Positions 1 through 8,166 of a stretch of 16,474 bases of DNA are shown in pieces (the first letter of the stretch is position 1; every line of letters begins with the position of its first letter). Made by a program: the position numbers and the translations under genes. Source of the DNA: an uncultured Oscillospiraceae bacterium (GTDB lineage Bacteria; Bacillota; Clostridia; Oscillospirales; Acutalibacteraceae); contig CABUYS010000023.1 in the NCBI GenBank assembly GCA_902495835.1, positions 1 through 16,474 on the forward strand, given 5' to 3'. The notes under the pieces were generated by a model that was not told the DNA's origin, made no database searches, and saw only the letters and a list, made by a program, of their open reading frames with translations.

Positions 1-15
1 CAACCTTTTTAAAAA

Positions 16-672
16 TTAATTTTTACCATTTTCTAAAATTTTTATTATTCTGCTGGTTCCGAGTCTTGAGGCTCCCGCTTTGATAAAATCTTCTGCATCG
101 GCTATCGTGCTTATTCCTCCCGCAGCTTTTATTTTAACGTTGTTTCCTACATGCTCTTTAAAAAGAAGAATATCTTCAATTTTTGCTCCTGATTTTGAAA
201 ATCCTGTAGATGTTTTTATAAAATCAGCGTTCGCATTAGTTACTATTTTACACATTTCTATTTTTTCTTTTTCTGTAAGCAAACATGTTTCAATAATAAC
301 TTTTAATATATTTTTTTCGCATATTTCTTTTATGCTTTTTATCTCATCAAATACAGCTGAATAATTTCCTTCTTTTAATAAACCTATGTTTATTACCATA
401 TCAATTTCATCTGCACCGGATTCCAAAGCTTTTGCCGTTTCAAAAATTTTAACAGATTTTTCATTGTAACCATTTGGAAATCCTATAACCGTACATATTT
501 CCAACTTATCTTTAACATATTTTTTGGCTTCTTCAACAAAACAAGGCGGTATACATACTGAAGCGACGCCATATTTTATCCCTTCGTCGCATAAATTTTT
601 TATATCGGCAAATGTAGCCGTGGTAGAAAGTAAAGTATGATCAACCTTGGAAACAATTTCACTTATATCCAT
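16..672 (-). CDS. deoC: Deoxyribose-phosphate aldolase (DeoC)
   Basis: This class I aldolase cleaves 2-deoxyribose-5-phosphate to glyceraldehyde-3-phosphate and acetaldehyde, the last step of deoxynucleoside catabolism, in the cytosol. The 218-residue protein is a complete TIM-barrel DeoC of normal bacterial length. The Schiff-base lysine is K153 in FIKTSTGF. The second active-site lysine is K182 in IKAAGGI. The catalytic aspartate is D91 in DEIDMVINIG. The ATG start at 670-672 is supported by a GAAGGTG ribosome binding site just upstream. It is the last gene of the nucleoside salvage run, 28 bp after the permease gene, so it is probably co-transcribed with the importer. No terminator is visible in the 15 bases left after its stop codon. 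The family assignment is secure. Confidence 0.97.
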   Translation of the reverse strand: MDISEIVSKVDHTLLSTTATFADIKNLCDEGIKYGVASVCIPPCFVEEAKKYVKDKLEICTVIGFPNGYNEKSVKIFETAKALESGADEIDMVINIGLLKEGNYSAVFDEIKSIKEICEKNILKVIIETCLLTEKEKIEMCKIVTNANADFIKTSTGFSKSGAKIEDILLFKEHVGNNVKIKAAGGISTIADAEDFIKAGASRLGTSRIIKILENGKN

Positions 673-700
673 TTAATTCACCTTCAATAAAAATATGTTT

Positions 701-1624
701 TTATCTAGCGCCTTTTTCATAAGGAACGCCTGACGCTTTTGGCGCTGAAGAACGTCCAACAAATAAAATCAACATAACAATAGTTAAAACATATGGAATC
801 ATAGCTAAAATAGTTGAAGGAACATGTAAATTCTCTCCTCCGAGTATTATGACCAGTGCTTGAGAAAATCCGAATAAAAGACAGGCAAAATAAGTTCCAA
901 AAGGACGCCATTTTCCAAATATAACCGCAGCTAAAGCTATAAATCCCTGTCCGCTTATTGCGGTTGGAGTGAATTGAGAAATAATAGCTAAAGTTACCGT
1001 TCCTCCGCCAAGGCCTGCCAAAATTCCCGAAATAATTACACATATATACCTGGATTTATAAACCGAAACACCCAAAGTGTCTACTGCTGCAGGATGTTCT
1101 CCCAAAGCACTTATTCTAAGTCCCCACTTGGTTTGATAAAGTACAAACCACGTAACAAGTACAACTGCTAATGCCAAAATAACTGTTACGTCAATGTTTA
1201 AACTATTTAAAGGTGTATTTTGAAGACATTGTTGATCTATAATTTTAGGCAGCTTTACAGGAACAGGACGAGTGGTCGTAGCACCCTCAAAAAAGTAACG
1301 CGAAAGAAACATAGCTATACCCGGCCCTATCAAATTTATGGCTATTCCGGATACAGTTTGGTCAGCTCTGAACGTAATGGAAGCAACTGCGTGTAAAAGG
1401 GCTAGTGCGCCTCCTGCAAGTCCGGCACATATCAATCCCAACCATGCATTTTGAGTAAAATATCCAACCGTTGCTCCTGCCAAAGCACCTATGCTCATCA
1501 TTCCTTCGATGCCTATGTTAACTATTCCGGCTCTTTCGGATATAACTCCTCCTATGGCAGCCAGTGCCAAGGGAGCAGAATACATAAGAGTTATGGATAT
1601 AGCTATTAAAATACTATTAAGCAT
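701..1624 (-). CDS. nupC: Nucleoside ABC transporter permease, NupC/YufQ-like
   Basis: This is the smaller of two membrane subunits of a BMP-type nucleoside importer (BPD_transp_2 family). From the chosen start it has 307 residues, consistent with NupC/YufQ proteins. Most of it is hydrophobic helices, with the family signature VNIGIEGMM near residues 36-43 and a second conserved loop, LGEHPAAVDTLGV. A longer frame opens at 1645. I prefer the ATG at 1622-1624 because a strong GGAGGGG site lies about 7 bases upstream of it, and because this gives an 8-bp overlap (ATGCTTAA) with the upstream permease stop, like the other coupled junctions here. The exact substrate range (nucleosides, deoxynucleosides) is inferred from the neighbouring deoB, deoD and deoC, not from the permease itself. 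Confidence 0.9.
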   Translation of the reverse strand: MLNSILIAISITLMYSAPLALAAIGGVISERAGIVNIGIEGMMSIGALAGATVGYFTQNAWLGLICAGLAGGALALLHAVASITFRADQTVSGIAINLIGPGIAMFLSRYFFEGATTTRPVPVKLPKIIDQQCLQNTPLNSLNIDVTVILALAVVLVTWFVLYQTKWGLRISALGEHPAAVDTLGVSVYKSRYICVIISGILAGLGGGTVTLAIISQFTPTAISGQGFIALAAVIFGKWRPFGTYFACLLFGFSQALVIILGGENLHVPSTILAMIPYVLTIVMLILFVGRSSAPKASGVPYEKGAR

Positions 1625-2747
1625 TATGTTTCCCCTCCCTTTCAAGAAATTTATTTACAATTACGGGAATTATTCTTACTAATGCTACAAAAAATACTAT
1701 TACGCCTATCATAATATTTACTATTTCAGAGGGAGCACCTGTCTTAAACTGAAGTGACTGACCTGCATAGATGAGTCCACTAAACATCAATCCTGCAAAT
1801 ATACATCCTATCGGAGAACTGCCTGCTATTAACGCAACCGACAAACCGTTAAATCCATAATTTTCAAATATAGACAACACATGTATATTGTGCGAAGAAG
1901 TTCCTGTAATCGACAATGCTCCTGCTAAACCTGATAACGCTCCTGCTATAATCATCGTGTAAAATATGTTTTTATTAACATTAATTCCGGCATTTTCAGC
2001 GGCGTCAGGATTTAAACCCGATGTTCTGAATTCATATCCTTTGCGGGTTTTATATATAACCATCCACATTAAAACCGCCATAACAACAGCTATTAAAAAG
2101 TTTAAATTAAAATCGGTTTTTAAGATAATGTCGTTAAGTATGGGATTTTCTTTAAGAAACGCACGTCCCTCTTGAGAAAACTTCCAATCATAAAACAGCA
2201 AAGTAAATCCAGAATGATTAATAGGATAAGTTCCATCGCTTTCAGGTTTATGGAAAGCTTGAGAATTTGCTACATAATTACACAAATACAGCAAAATCCA
2301 GTTAAGCATTATACTTGTTATTACCTCGTGAATTCCAAAACGAGATTTAAGAAGACCTACAATTCCTCCCACTATAGCTCCTGCCAAAACTCCTGCCAAT
2401 ATAACCAGTGGAATTTGTATAATAGGATGAAAATCAAAAATTATCCCGACAAGCGTTGATGCTATGGTCGATGCTATGTACTGTCCTTCCGCTCCGATAT
2501 TAAAAAGACCTGATTTAAATGCAAAAGCGACGCTCAAACCCGTCAAGATTATAGGAGTACTTTTGAGAATAACATTAATAATAAACTTTGGACGAGAAAA
2601 AATCGCGTTAAACATAACTGCAAGTGATTGAGATGGGCTAAACCCCGTCACAAGCAATATTGCACATGCTACGACGCACCCAAAGAAAACTGCTATACAC
2701 GTACACATAAAAGGGGTCTTTAAAAATTTAGCAACTTGTTTAGTCAT
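1617..2747 (-). CDS. nupB: Nucleoside ABC transporter permease, NupB/YufP-like
   Basis: This is the larger permease subunit of the nucleoside importer, 376 residues, pairing with the NupC-like protein in the membrane. It has an N-terminal hydrophobic segment (about residues 13-35), the signature FNIGAEGQY at 82-90, and a later loop GLNPDAAENAGINVNKN typical of this permease family, between further membrane helices. The extracellular stretch around residues 160-205 is long and polar, as is usual in the NupB member of the pair. The ATG start at 2745-2747 has a GGAGG site 8-9 bases upstream. It overlaps the ATPase gene stop by 8 bp (ATGACTAA), so translation is probably coupled. Nothing looks broken. 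The gene order ATPase, large permease, small permease matches the bmpA-nupABC arrangement known in Firmicutes. Confidence 0.92.
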   Translation of the reverse strand: MTKQVAKFLKTPFMCTCIAVFFGCVVACAILLVTGFSPSQSLAVMFNAIFSRPKFIINVILKSTPIILTGLSVAFAFKSGLFNIGAEGQYIASTIASTLVGIIFDFHPIIQIPLVILAGVLAGAIVGGIVGLLKSRFGIHEVITSIMLNWILLYLCNYVANSQAFHKPESDGTYPINHSGFTLLFYDWKFSQEGRAFLKENPILNDIILKTDFNLNFLIAVVMAVLMWMVIYKTRKGYEFRTSGLNPDAAENAGINVNKNIFYTMIIAGALSGLAGALSITGTSSHNIHVLSIFENYGFNGLSVALIAGSSPIGCIFAGLMFSGLIYAGQSLQFKTGAPSEIVNIMIGVIVFFVALVRIIPVIVNKFLEREGKHNA

Positions 2748-4272
2748 TTTCTTTACCTCCTGCCATCAAAAGACCTATTTTGTGTTCATCGGCATCTTCT
2801 TGTGCAAATTCTCCCACTATTGAGCCGTCGTATATTACAGCTATTTTATCGGAAACATCTAAAATTTCATCTAATTCCAACGATATTAAAAGAATTGCTT
2901 TTCCCTTATTCCTAAGATTTATGAGAGTTTTATGTACATACTCTATAGCACCTACGTCTAAACCCCTAGTAGGCTGCACGGCAATAAGTAAATCGGGGTC
3001 GTTTTCAATCTCTCTTCCTATTACCAATTTCTGTTGATTTCCGCCCGACAATCCCCTGATACGCTTGTATTTGCAATCTGCCGGTCTGATATCATATTGT
3101 TCAATAAGTCTTTCGGTAAATTTATCTCTTTCTTCGTAATTCAAGAAGCCATGCTTATGAAAAGGTTCTTTTCTGTATTTTTCCAGTATCGCATTATCGG
3201 CAACAGACATTTCCAAAATAGTGCTGTATCTGTGTCTGTCTTCGTGAATAACGGAAATTTTGCTGTCCAATATGTTTCTGGTGCTGGTGTTTTGAATTTC
3301 TTTACCGTTAATAATAATTTTTCCATTTTCCGCAAATTTTTTACCTATGATACATTCCAAAAGTTCCTTTTGACCGTTACCGTCCACTCCGGCTAATCCG
3401 TATATTTCTCCTCTGCGAAGTGACATGGACAAATTTTTAACTCTTTCTATTCCGCGTTCACATCTCACGCTTAAATTATTAACTTCAAAAACCACTTCTC
3501 TCGGAGAAGCTTTTTGTTTATCCACCAATAATTTAACTTTCCTTCCTACCATTTTTTCTGCAAGGCTTTGCTCACTTTCGGACTTGACGTCAACACATCC
3601 CATAAGTTTGCCTTTGCGAATGATTGTGCATTCTTTGGCGGATTTTTTTATTTCCTTCAATTTATGTGTGATTATTATTATGGTTTTACCATCTTTTTTA
3701 AGATTTTCTATAACTTCAAGAAGTTCGTCGATTTCCTGAGGAGTTAAAACTGCGGTTGGTTCATCCAGAATCAATATATCGGCACCACGATAAAGAGCTT
3801 TTAAAATTTCTACTTTTTGCTGCATTCCGACCGATATATTCCTGATTCTTTTTTTCAAATCCACGTTCATTCCGTAACGTTTAATGATTTCAATTACTTT
3901 CTTTTTGGCTTTTCTCATATTAATTATGCCAAATCTGTCTGTGGTTTCTTTGCCAAGTATTATATTTTGAAGAACAGTAAATTTTTCAACGAGCATAAAA
4001 TGCTGGTGAACCATACCTATTCCGTGTGAAATGGCAGAACTTGGATTTTTTATATTAACAGGTTCGCCGTTTAAATAAATCTCTCCGGAATCAGCACCGT
4101 AAAGGCCGTATAAAATGTTCATAAGGGTGCTTTTTCCTGCACCGTTTTCACCCAAAATCGCGTGAGTTTCACCTTTTTTCACGTTTAAATCCACTGAATC
4201 CAATGCGCAAAATCTACCGAAATACTTAGTTATGCCTTTCATTTGAACAGCATAATCTTTACTAATTTCCAA
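2740..4272 (-). CDS. nupA: Nucleoside ABC transporter ATPase, NupA/YufO-like (two NBDs)
   Basis: This cytosolic ATPase powers the importer. It is a tandem two-domain protein of 510 residues, the usual length. The first domain has a canonical Walker A (GENGAGKST, residues 41-49), signature ISVGMQQK and Walker B LILILDEPTAVLT. The second has a degenerate P-loop (GLAGVDGNGQKE, without the GKS/T), signature LSGGNQQK, and LIAVQPTRGLD where glutamine replaces the catalytic glutamate. Such asymmetry is known in the YufO/NupA family, so one domain probably hydrolyses ATP while the other mainly binds it. A longer frame opens with TTG at 4293. I prefer the TTG at 4270-4272 because a GGGGG ribosome binding site lies 6-10 bases upstream of it. 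It follows the binding-protein gene by 30 bp and overlaps the next permease by 8 bp. Confidence 0.94.
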   Translation of the reverse strand: MEISKDYAVQMKGITKYFGRFCALDSVDLNVKKGETHAILGENGAGKSTLMNILYGLYGADSGEIYLNGEPVNIKNPSSAISHGIGMVHQHFMLVEKFTVLQNIILGKETTDRFGIINMRKAKKKVIEIIKRYGMNVDLKKRIRNISVGMQQKVEILKALYRGADILILDEPTAVLTPQEIDELLEVIENLKKDGKTIIIITHKLKEIKKSAKECTIIRKGKLMGCVDVKSESEQSLAEKMVGRKVKLLVDKQKASPREVVFEVNNLSVRCERGIERVKNLSMSLRRGEIYGLAGVDGNGQKELLECIIGKKFAENGKIIINGKEIQNTSTRNILDSKISVIHEDRHRYSTILEMSVADNAILEKYRKEPFHKHGFLNYEERDKFTERLIEQYDIRPADCKYKRIRGLSGGNQQKLVIGREIENDPDLLIAVQPTRGLDVGAIEYVHKTLINLRNKGKAILLISLELDEILDVSDKIAVIYDGSIVGEFAQEDADEHKIGLLMAGGKEND

Positions 4273-4302
4273 TGTTATCCCCCTTTTAGGCAATAAAATG
4301 TT

Positions 4303-5376
4303 TTATATTTTCATGTCAGGCAAAGATCTCATAAAAGAATTATAGTCCTCTAAAGTTCCCGGAGGAGTTATTTCTTTGTCAGAAATTTTTTTCATAACTG
4401 CCTTAGAACTTTCATAAGATTTTTTTGAAATGTTTGGATTGTCTTCAGGAATTCCTACGCAACCTTCCTTTATTCCAAAAGAAAAAGTTTTTCCACCTAT
4501 ATTCTCTCCATTAAGCGCTTTTGTGGAAACAATTTGTATTGCTTTTCCGACATCTTTTATTGCAGAGGTTAAAACATTACTTGGTGCAAGGTAGGACTGG
4601 TCCAAATCAGCACCTATTGCAAAATTTCCTGTTTCTTTCGCGGCTTCAATAATTCCTACTCCGGCTCCTCCTGCAGCATGGAAAACAACATCACACTCAT
4701 CAAACATTTTTATGGCTATAGCTTTTCCTTTTGCGGAATCAGTAAAACTTTCGGCATATTGCACTTTTACGTCAATATTTTTTCCCAATTGTTTTGCACC
4801 GTACGCAACACCTGCTCTGTAACCATACTCAAACTGGTCAATTACCATTCCTCTGATTCCTCCGACAAATCCAACAGAATTTGTTTTCGTTGTCAAAGCC
4901 GCCAAATATCCTACAATAAATGAAGACTCTTCAGACCTAAATACAACACCTGTGACGTTTTCGGGCGTTTTGTCTCCAAATGAAAAGTCAGCTATTGCAT
5001 AGTTAAGTTCCGGGTTTGTTTTAGCTGCCAATTCAATTGTATCCGCAAGCTTATATCCTATCCCCCAAATAAGGTCGGTATGTTCGTCCGCAAGTTTATC
5101 TATATTAACGGAAAAATCAGAGGTTTGAGGACATTCTACATAACTTACTCTGGAATTTGTTTCTTTCGCAAACTTTTGCATTCCTTCCCACGAAGATTGC
5201 TGAAAAGACTGGTCATTAATTCCTCCTCCGTCAGTTATCATAGCGGTAAAAAATCTTTCATCGTTATCCGCTCCCGAGGCAATTTTCTGACCCGTCTTTA
5301 TACCAAAAAACAAAATTCCCGCAAATATAAAAACAGACAGACTAATCCACAACACCTTTGAAATTATTTTTTTCAT
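4303..5376 (-). CDS. bmpA: BMP-family nucleoside-binding protein of the ABC importer
   Basis: This is the extracellular substrate-binding component of the importer, in the BMP/PnrA family of purine nucleoside receptors. Diagnostic motifs are TDGGGINDQSFQQ (48-60), the FRSEESSFIVGYLAALTTK block at 146-164, HAAGGAGVGIIEAAK (233-247) and GADLDQS (255-261). The last carries the aspartate expected to contact the nucleoside sugar. The ATG at 5374-5376 is chosen because GGAGGAAATT precedes it directly. A longer frame from 5409 would put the signal segment internally. The N-terminus has a basic start and a hydrophobic run at about residues 8-25 but no cysteine, so the usual lipobox is absent. The protein may be held by an uncleaved helix, or possibly cut at SGA (34-36). 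It is the first gene of the transporter block, about 94 bp after deoD. Confidence 0.93.
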   Translation of the reverse strand: MKKIISKVLWISLSVFIFAGILFFGIKTGQKIASGADNDERFFTAMITDGGGINDQSFQQSSWEGMQKFAKETNSRVSYVECPQTSDFSVNIDKLADEHTDLIWGIGYKLADTIELAAKTNPELNYAIADFSFGDKTPENVTGVVFRSEESSFIVGYLAALTTKTNSVGFVGGIRGMVIDQFEYGYRAGVAYGAKQLGKNIDVKVQYAESFTDSAKGKAIAIKMFDECDVVFHAAGGAGVGIIEAAKETGNFAIGADLDQSYLAPSNVLTSAIKDVGKAIQIVSTKALNGENIGGKTFSFGIKEGCVGIPEDNPNISKKSYESSKAVMKKISDKEITPPGTLEDYNSFMRSLPDMKI

Positions 5377-5470
5377 AATTTCCTCCAAATTGAAGCTTGT
5401 TTCAAGCAAATACTATATAACATGGTTTATTAATATTTATGCAGTTTCATATAATAGGTTTACAACATCG

Positions 5471-6184
5471 CTATTCACTTACTGTTTCAAGAGCGATTTT
5501 AACCATATTGCAAAATCCGGTTTCGCGTTCTTCCGAAGAAAGTGAAAGGCCTCTAAGCGGGCAGTCAGAAACGGTAAGTATACAGAGTGCTTCTTTTCGC
5601 GAAGAAGCTGCGTTCATATACAGTGCAGCTGCTTCCATTTCAACAGCCAAAACTCCCATTTTATCCCATTTATGTAATATCTCTAAATCACTGTAAAAAA
5701 CATCTGTGGAAAAAATATTTCCGACAAAAGGATTTATTCCCAGTTCTTTTGCACAAAGTTCAGCTCTTTTCAACAGATTAAAATTAGCAATGGGTGCAAA
5801 CATACCGTCTAGCTTATACTGACTTCCATAGTTCGAGTCCGTACAAGCTCCCATTGCTATTATTATATCTTTTAAGTTCACTTTTGAATTTATCGCTCCT
5901 GCGCTTCCGATTCTTATTATTTTTTTTACATCATAAAAATTGAAAAGCTCATAAGAATATATTCCCACAGAAGGCATACCCATGCCTCCGCCCATTACAG
6001 AAATTTTTTTGCCTTTATATTTACCCGTAAATCCGAGCATGTTTCTTACTTTGTTGAAACATGTGACATCTGTTAAAAAATTTTCCGCAATAAATTTTGC
6101 TCGAAGAGGGTCTCCGGGCATAAGAACGGTATCTGCGATTTCATTAATATTAGCTCCTATGTGAGGAGTAGGCACTTGTAACAT
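5471..6184 (-). CDS. deoD: Purine nucleoside phosphorylase, DeoD type
   Basis: This cytosolic enzyme performs phosphorolysis of purine (deoxy)nucleosides to free base and (deoxy)ribose-1-phosphate. The 237-residue protein matches the hexameric DeoD class (PNP_UDP family) in length and order of motifs: PTPHI with H8, DTVLMPGDPLRAKFIA with phosphate-binding R28, R48, GGGMGMPSVGIYSYEL (65-80), IGSAGA with R91 just before it, and VEMEAAALY (181-189). The catalytic aspartate is D207 in VSDCPLRG, and R220 in SEERETGF aligns with the arginine that assists it in E. coli. The ATG at 6182-6184 is preceded by AAGGTGG about 10 bases upstream. A 153-bp gap with a candidate promoter separates it from the upstream membrane-protein gene, so deoD and the importer can probably also be transcribed on their own. 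Confidence 0.96.
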   Translation of the reverse strand: MLQVPTPHIGANINEIADTVLMPGDPLRAKFIAENFLTDVTCFNKVRNMLGFTGKYKGKKISVMGGGMGMPSVGIYSYELFNFYDVKKIIRIGSAGAINSKVNLKDIIIAMGACTDSNYGSQYKLDGMFAPIANFNLLKRAELCAKELGINPFVGNIFSTDVFYSDLEILHKWDKMGVLAVEMEAAALYMNAASSRKEALCILTVSDCPLRGLSLSSEERETGFCNMVKIALETVSE

Positions 6185-6243
6185 TTAAAAACGAACCACC
6201 TTATTGATATATTTGATATTATTTTATAAAAAATTAAACTTAC

Positions 6244-6272
6244 GCTATACTATGTACTCTAGAAATTGTCAT
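6244..6272 (-). promoter_or_regulatory. Candidate sigma-A promoter upstream of deoD
   Basis: On the minus strand ATGACA (6267-6272, one mismatch to TTGACA) is followed after 17 bases by TATAGC (6244-6249, two mismatches to TATAAT). It lies about 60 bases upstream of the deoD start, in a 153-bp AT-rich gap with no other gene. No convincing terminator for the upstream gene is visible in the same gap, so transcripts may also read through from deoB. The assignment is by pattern only. Confidence 0.45.
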
Positions 6273-6337
6273 TTTTAACATATTTTGAGTAAAATGTTTA
6301 TAAATATAACTATTGTCGTTTTTTACTTTATCTTAAC

Positions 6338-6988
6338 TTACTTTTTATAATTGAATTTTAGCATTTTGTCGAGTATTTTGTCAAGAAGTTCAGCAGATTT
6401 TTGTATAACAGGGCCTCCGACTACAGCACAAAATAATGTTATTATTCCTACTGTTCCTCCCATAATCCAACCTAAAATCAAAGTTATTATGTCAAGCACA
6501 ACTTTTATAAGTCGAAATGATTTAGAAGTTTTTTCGCTTATTATAATCGCAAGAGCCGTCCACGGGTCTACACCTATATCTATACTCATATATCCGCCAA
6601 GACCTATAAAACAAATCAAACATCCTATAAGCGAAGCTATGAATCTGGGGAGAAATAATTGGGGTACTCCCAAACAATTATAAATCCATATTCCAAAATC
6701 TATGAAAGTCCCCAAAACAAATAAATAAATCAAAGTACCCACGTTAATGTATTTACGTTTTATACAAAATACGACAACAACCAAAATTGCATTTAAAATA
6801 CTTGCAGTAATTCCCACACTCAAACCCGTAGCCTTGCTTAAACCATCATAGAAAACAGTTATCGGGTCTGCTCCGAGCGAAGTTACTATATTTATACCGC
6901 AGCCTATTCCAAGCAAAATCAAACTCGCTGCACATATTATAATTTTTCTTACCCACAAAACAGCAGACTTACGTTTTGATTCCTCCAT
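6338..6988 (-). CDS. YczE/YitT-like integral membrane protein (COG2364 type)
   Basis: This 216-residue protein has about five hydrophobic helices (roughly 14-33, 57-76, 83-104, 113-133 and 163-190) and basic ends. It resembles the YczE group of uncharacterised Firmicutes membrane proteins. The key feature is an internal repeat: SLGADPITVF at 37-46 recurs as DIGVDPWTAL at 137-146, exactly 100 residues later, which suggests two homologous halves with inverted or parallel topology. Its ATG (6986-6988) lies inside the end of deoB, a 20-bp overlap, with AGAGGTGAT as ribosome binding site, so the two are translationally coupled. Position between deoB and deoD suggests a role linked to nucleoside or pentose handling, perhaps transport of a substrate or product. 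That is inference from context, and no function is established here. Confidence 0.8.
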   Translation of the reverse strand: MEESKRKSAVLWVRKIIICAASLILLGIGCGINIVTSLGADPITVFYDGLSKATGLSVGITASILNAILVVVVFCIKRKYINVGTLIYLFVLGTFIDFGIWIYNCLGVPQLFLPRFIASLIGCLICFIGLGGYMSIDIGVDPWTALAIIISEKTSKSFRLIKVVLDIITLILGWIMGGTVGIITLFCAVVGGPVIQKSAELLDKILDKMLKFNYKK

Positions 6989-8153
6989 CCTTTATCACCT
7001 CTTTTAAAAATGATTTTCCTTTAATTTTTTTATCAATTCCAAGATATTCCAAAACTGTAGCTCCCGTATCGTAAAATCCATTTCTTGTATGAAGATTAAT
7101 TCCGTTTTTGATATTTTTTCCGTAGATAACCATTGGCGTATATTCCCTGGAATGGTCGGTCGAAGAAGTTGTTGGGTCACATCCGTGATCTGCAGTGATA
7201 ATCAAAATATCTTCATCGCGAAGTTTAGAACATATCTCTTCGAGTTTTTTATCAAAGAAAGATAAAGCTTCTGCATAACCGTCAACATTGTTTCTGTGTC
7301 CGTAAAGCATATCAAAATCCACCAAATTAACGAAACACAAACCTTCAAAATCTCTGTCCATTATTTCTAAAGTTTTGTTTATTCCGTCTTCATTTCCTTT
7401 GGTTAGAATTTTTTCGGTAACACCTTTTCCTGCAAAAATATCACTTATTTTTCCAACTGCAATAACATCTTTTCCGCTCTCTTTTATAAAATCAAGAATA
7501 GTTTTCTCAGAAGGAGCCAATGCAAAATCATGACGATTTGTCGTGCGTGTATAATTGGGATATTCGCCTGTAAAAGGTCTCGCTATAACTCTTCCCACTG
7601 CGTGGTCGCCCTTTAAAATATCTCGGGCAATTTTGCAGTATTCATATAATTTTTCAATCGGAACAACATCTTCATGTGCAGCAATTTGAAATACACTGTC
7701 AGCAGAGGTGTAAACTATAAGTTTACCGCTTTCAACACTTTCTTTTCCATAATCTTTTATAACTTCTGTACCCGAGTATGGTTTATTGCAAAGAATATCT
7801 CTTCCCGTTTTAAGTTTAAACTCATCGATTACTTCACTCGGAAATCCGTTCGGATATGTCGGCAAAGGTTTTTTTGATTCGATTCCGGCTATTTCCCAGT
7901 GACCTATTATTGTGTCTTTGCCCTTAGAAACTTCTTCCATTCTTGCAAATGCTCCTGTGGGATTTTCCTCCGATTCGGCATAATCCATTCCGTCAATATT
8001 GAAAAGTCCCATTTTTTTCATGTTTGGCATATTAAAGTTCTTATTATGAAAACAAGCTTTAACTGTATTACTTCCCTTATCTCCGTAATCTGCCGCGTCA
8101 GGCATTTCTCCTATTCCTACGCTATCAAGGACTATTAAAAATACTCTTTTCAT
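6969..8153 (-). CDS. deoB: Phosphopentomutase (DeoB)
   Basis: This Mn-dependent enzyme of the alkaline phosphatase superfamily interconverts (deoxy)ribose-1-phosphate and (deoxy)ribose-5-phosphate, linking the phosphorylase DeoD to the aldolase DeoC. The 394-residue length is standard. All expected metal ligands can be placed by comparison with the Bacillus enzyme: D10 in VLDSVGIGE, the phosphorylated threonine T81 in GKDTIIGHWE, D281 and H286 in FDMLYGHRN, D322 and H323 in TADHGCDPTT, and H334 in STDHSREYTP. The ATG at 8151-8153 has an AAAGGAGA site that overlaps the stop codon of the upstream parC-like gene, so the two genes are only 13 bp apart. The 3' end overlaps the YczE-like gene by 20 bp. 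No separate promoter is evident just upstream, so transcription may come from the topoisomerase promoter or from within parC. Confidence 0.97.
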   Translation of the reverse strand: MKRVFLIVLDSVGIGEMPDAADYGDKGSNTVKACFHNKNFNMPNMKKMGLFNIDGMDYAESEENPTGAFARMEEVSKGKDTIIGHWEIAGIESKKPLPTYPNGFPSEVIDEFKLKTGRDILCNKPYSGTEVIKDYGKESVESGKLIVYTSADSVFQIAAHEDVVPIEKLYEYCKIARDILKGDHAVGRVIARPFTGEYPNYTRTTNRHDFALAPSEKTILDFIKESGKDVIAVGKISDIFAGKGVTEKILTKGNEDGINKTLEIMDRDFEGLCFVNLVDFDMLYGHRNNVDGYAEALSFFDKKLEEICSKLRDEDILIITADHGCDPTTSSTDHSREYTPMVIYGKNIKNGINLHTRNGFYDTGATVLEYLGIDKKIKGKSFLKEVIKDGGIKT

Positions 8154-8166
8154 AAATTTTTCTCCT

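Noticed and set aside
2740..4272. Second ATPase domain as inactivated or damaged
   Set aside because: The degenerate P-loop and the Gln in place of the Walker B Glu are normal features of NupA/YufO-type ATPases, and the frame is intact.
5390..5406. Short inverted repeat TTGAA/TTCAA just upstream of the nucleoside-binding protein gene as an operator
   Set aside because: The arms are only five bases in AT-rich DNA, and no well-placed -35 and -10 pair accompanies them. Chance is likely.
6185..6337. Purine riboswitch upstream of deoD
   Set aside because: The gap is too AT-rich and short. I could not find the paired stems and conserved loops of a purine aptamer.
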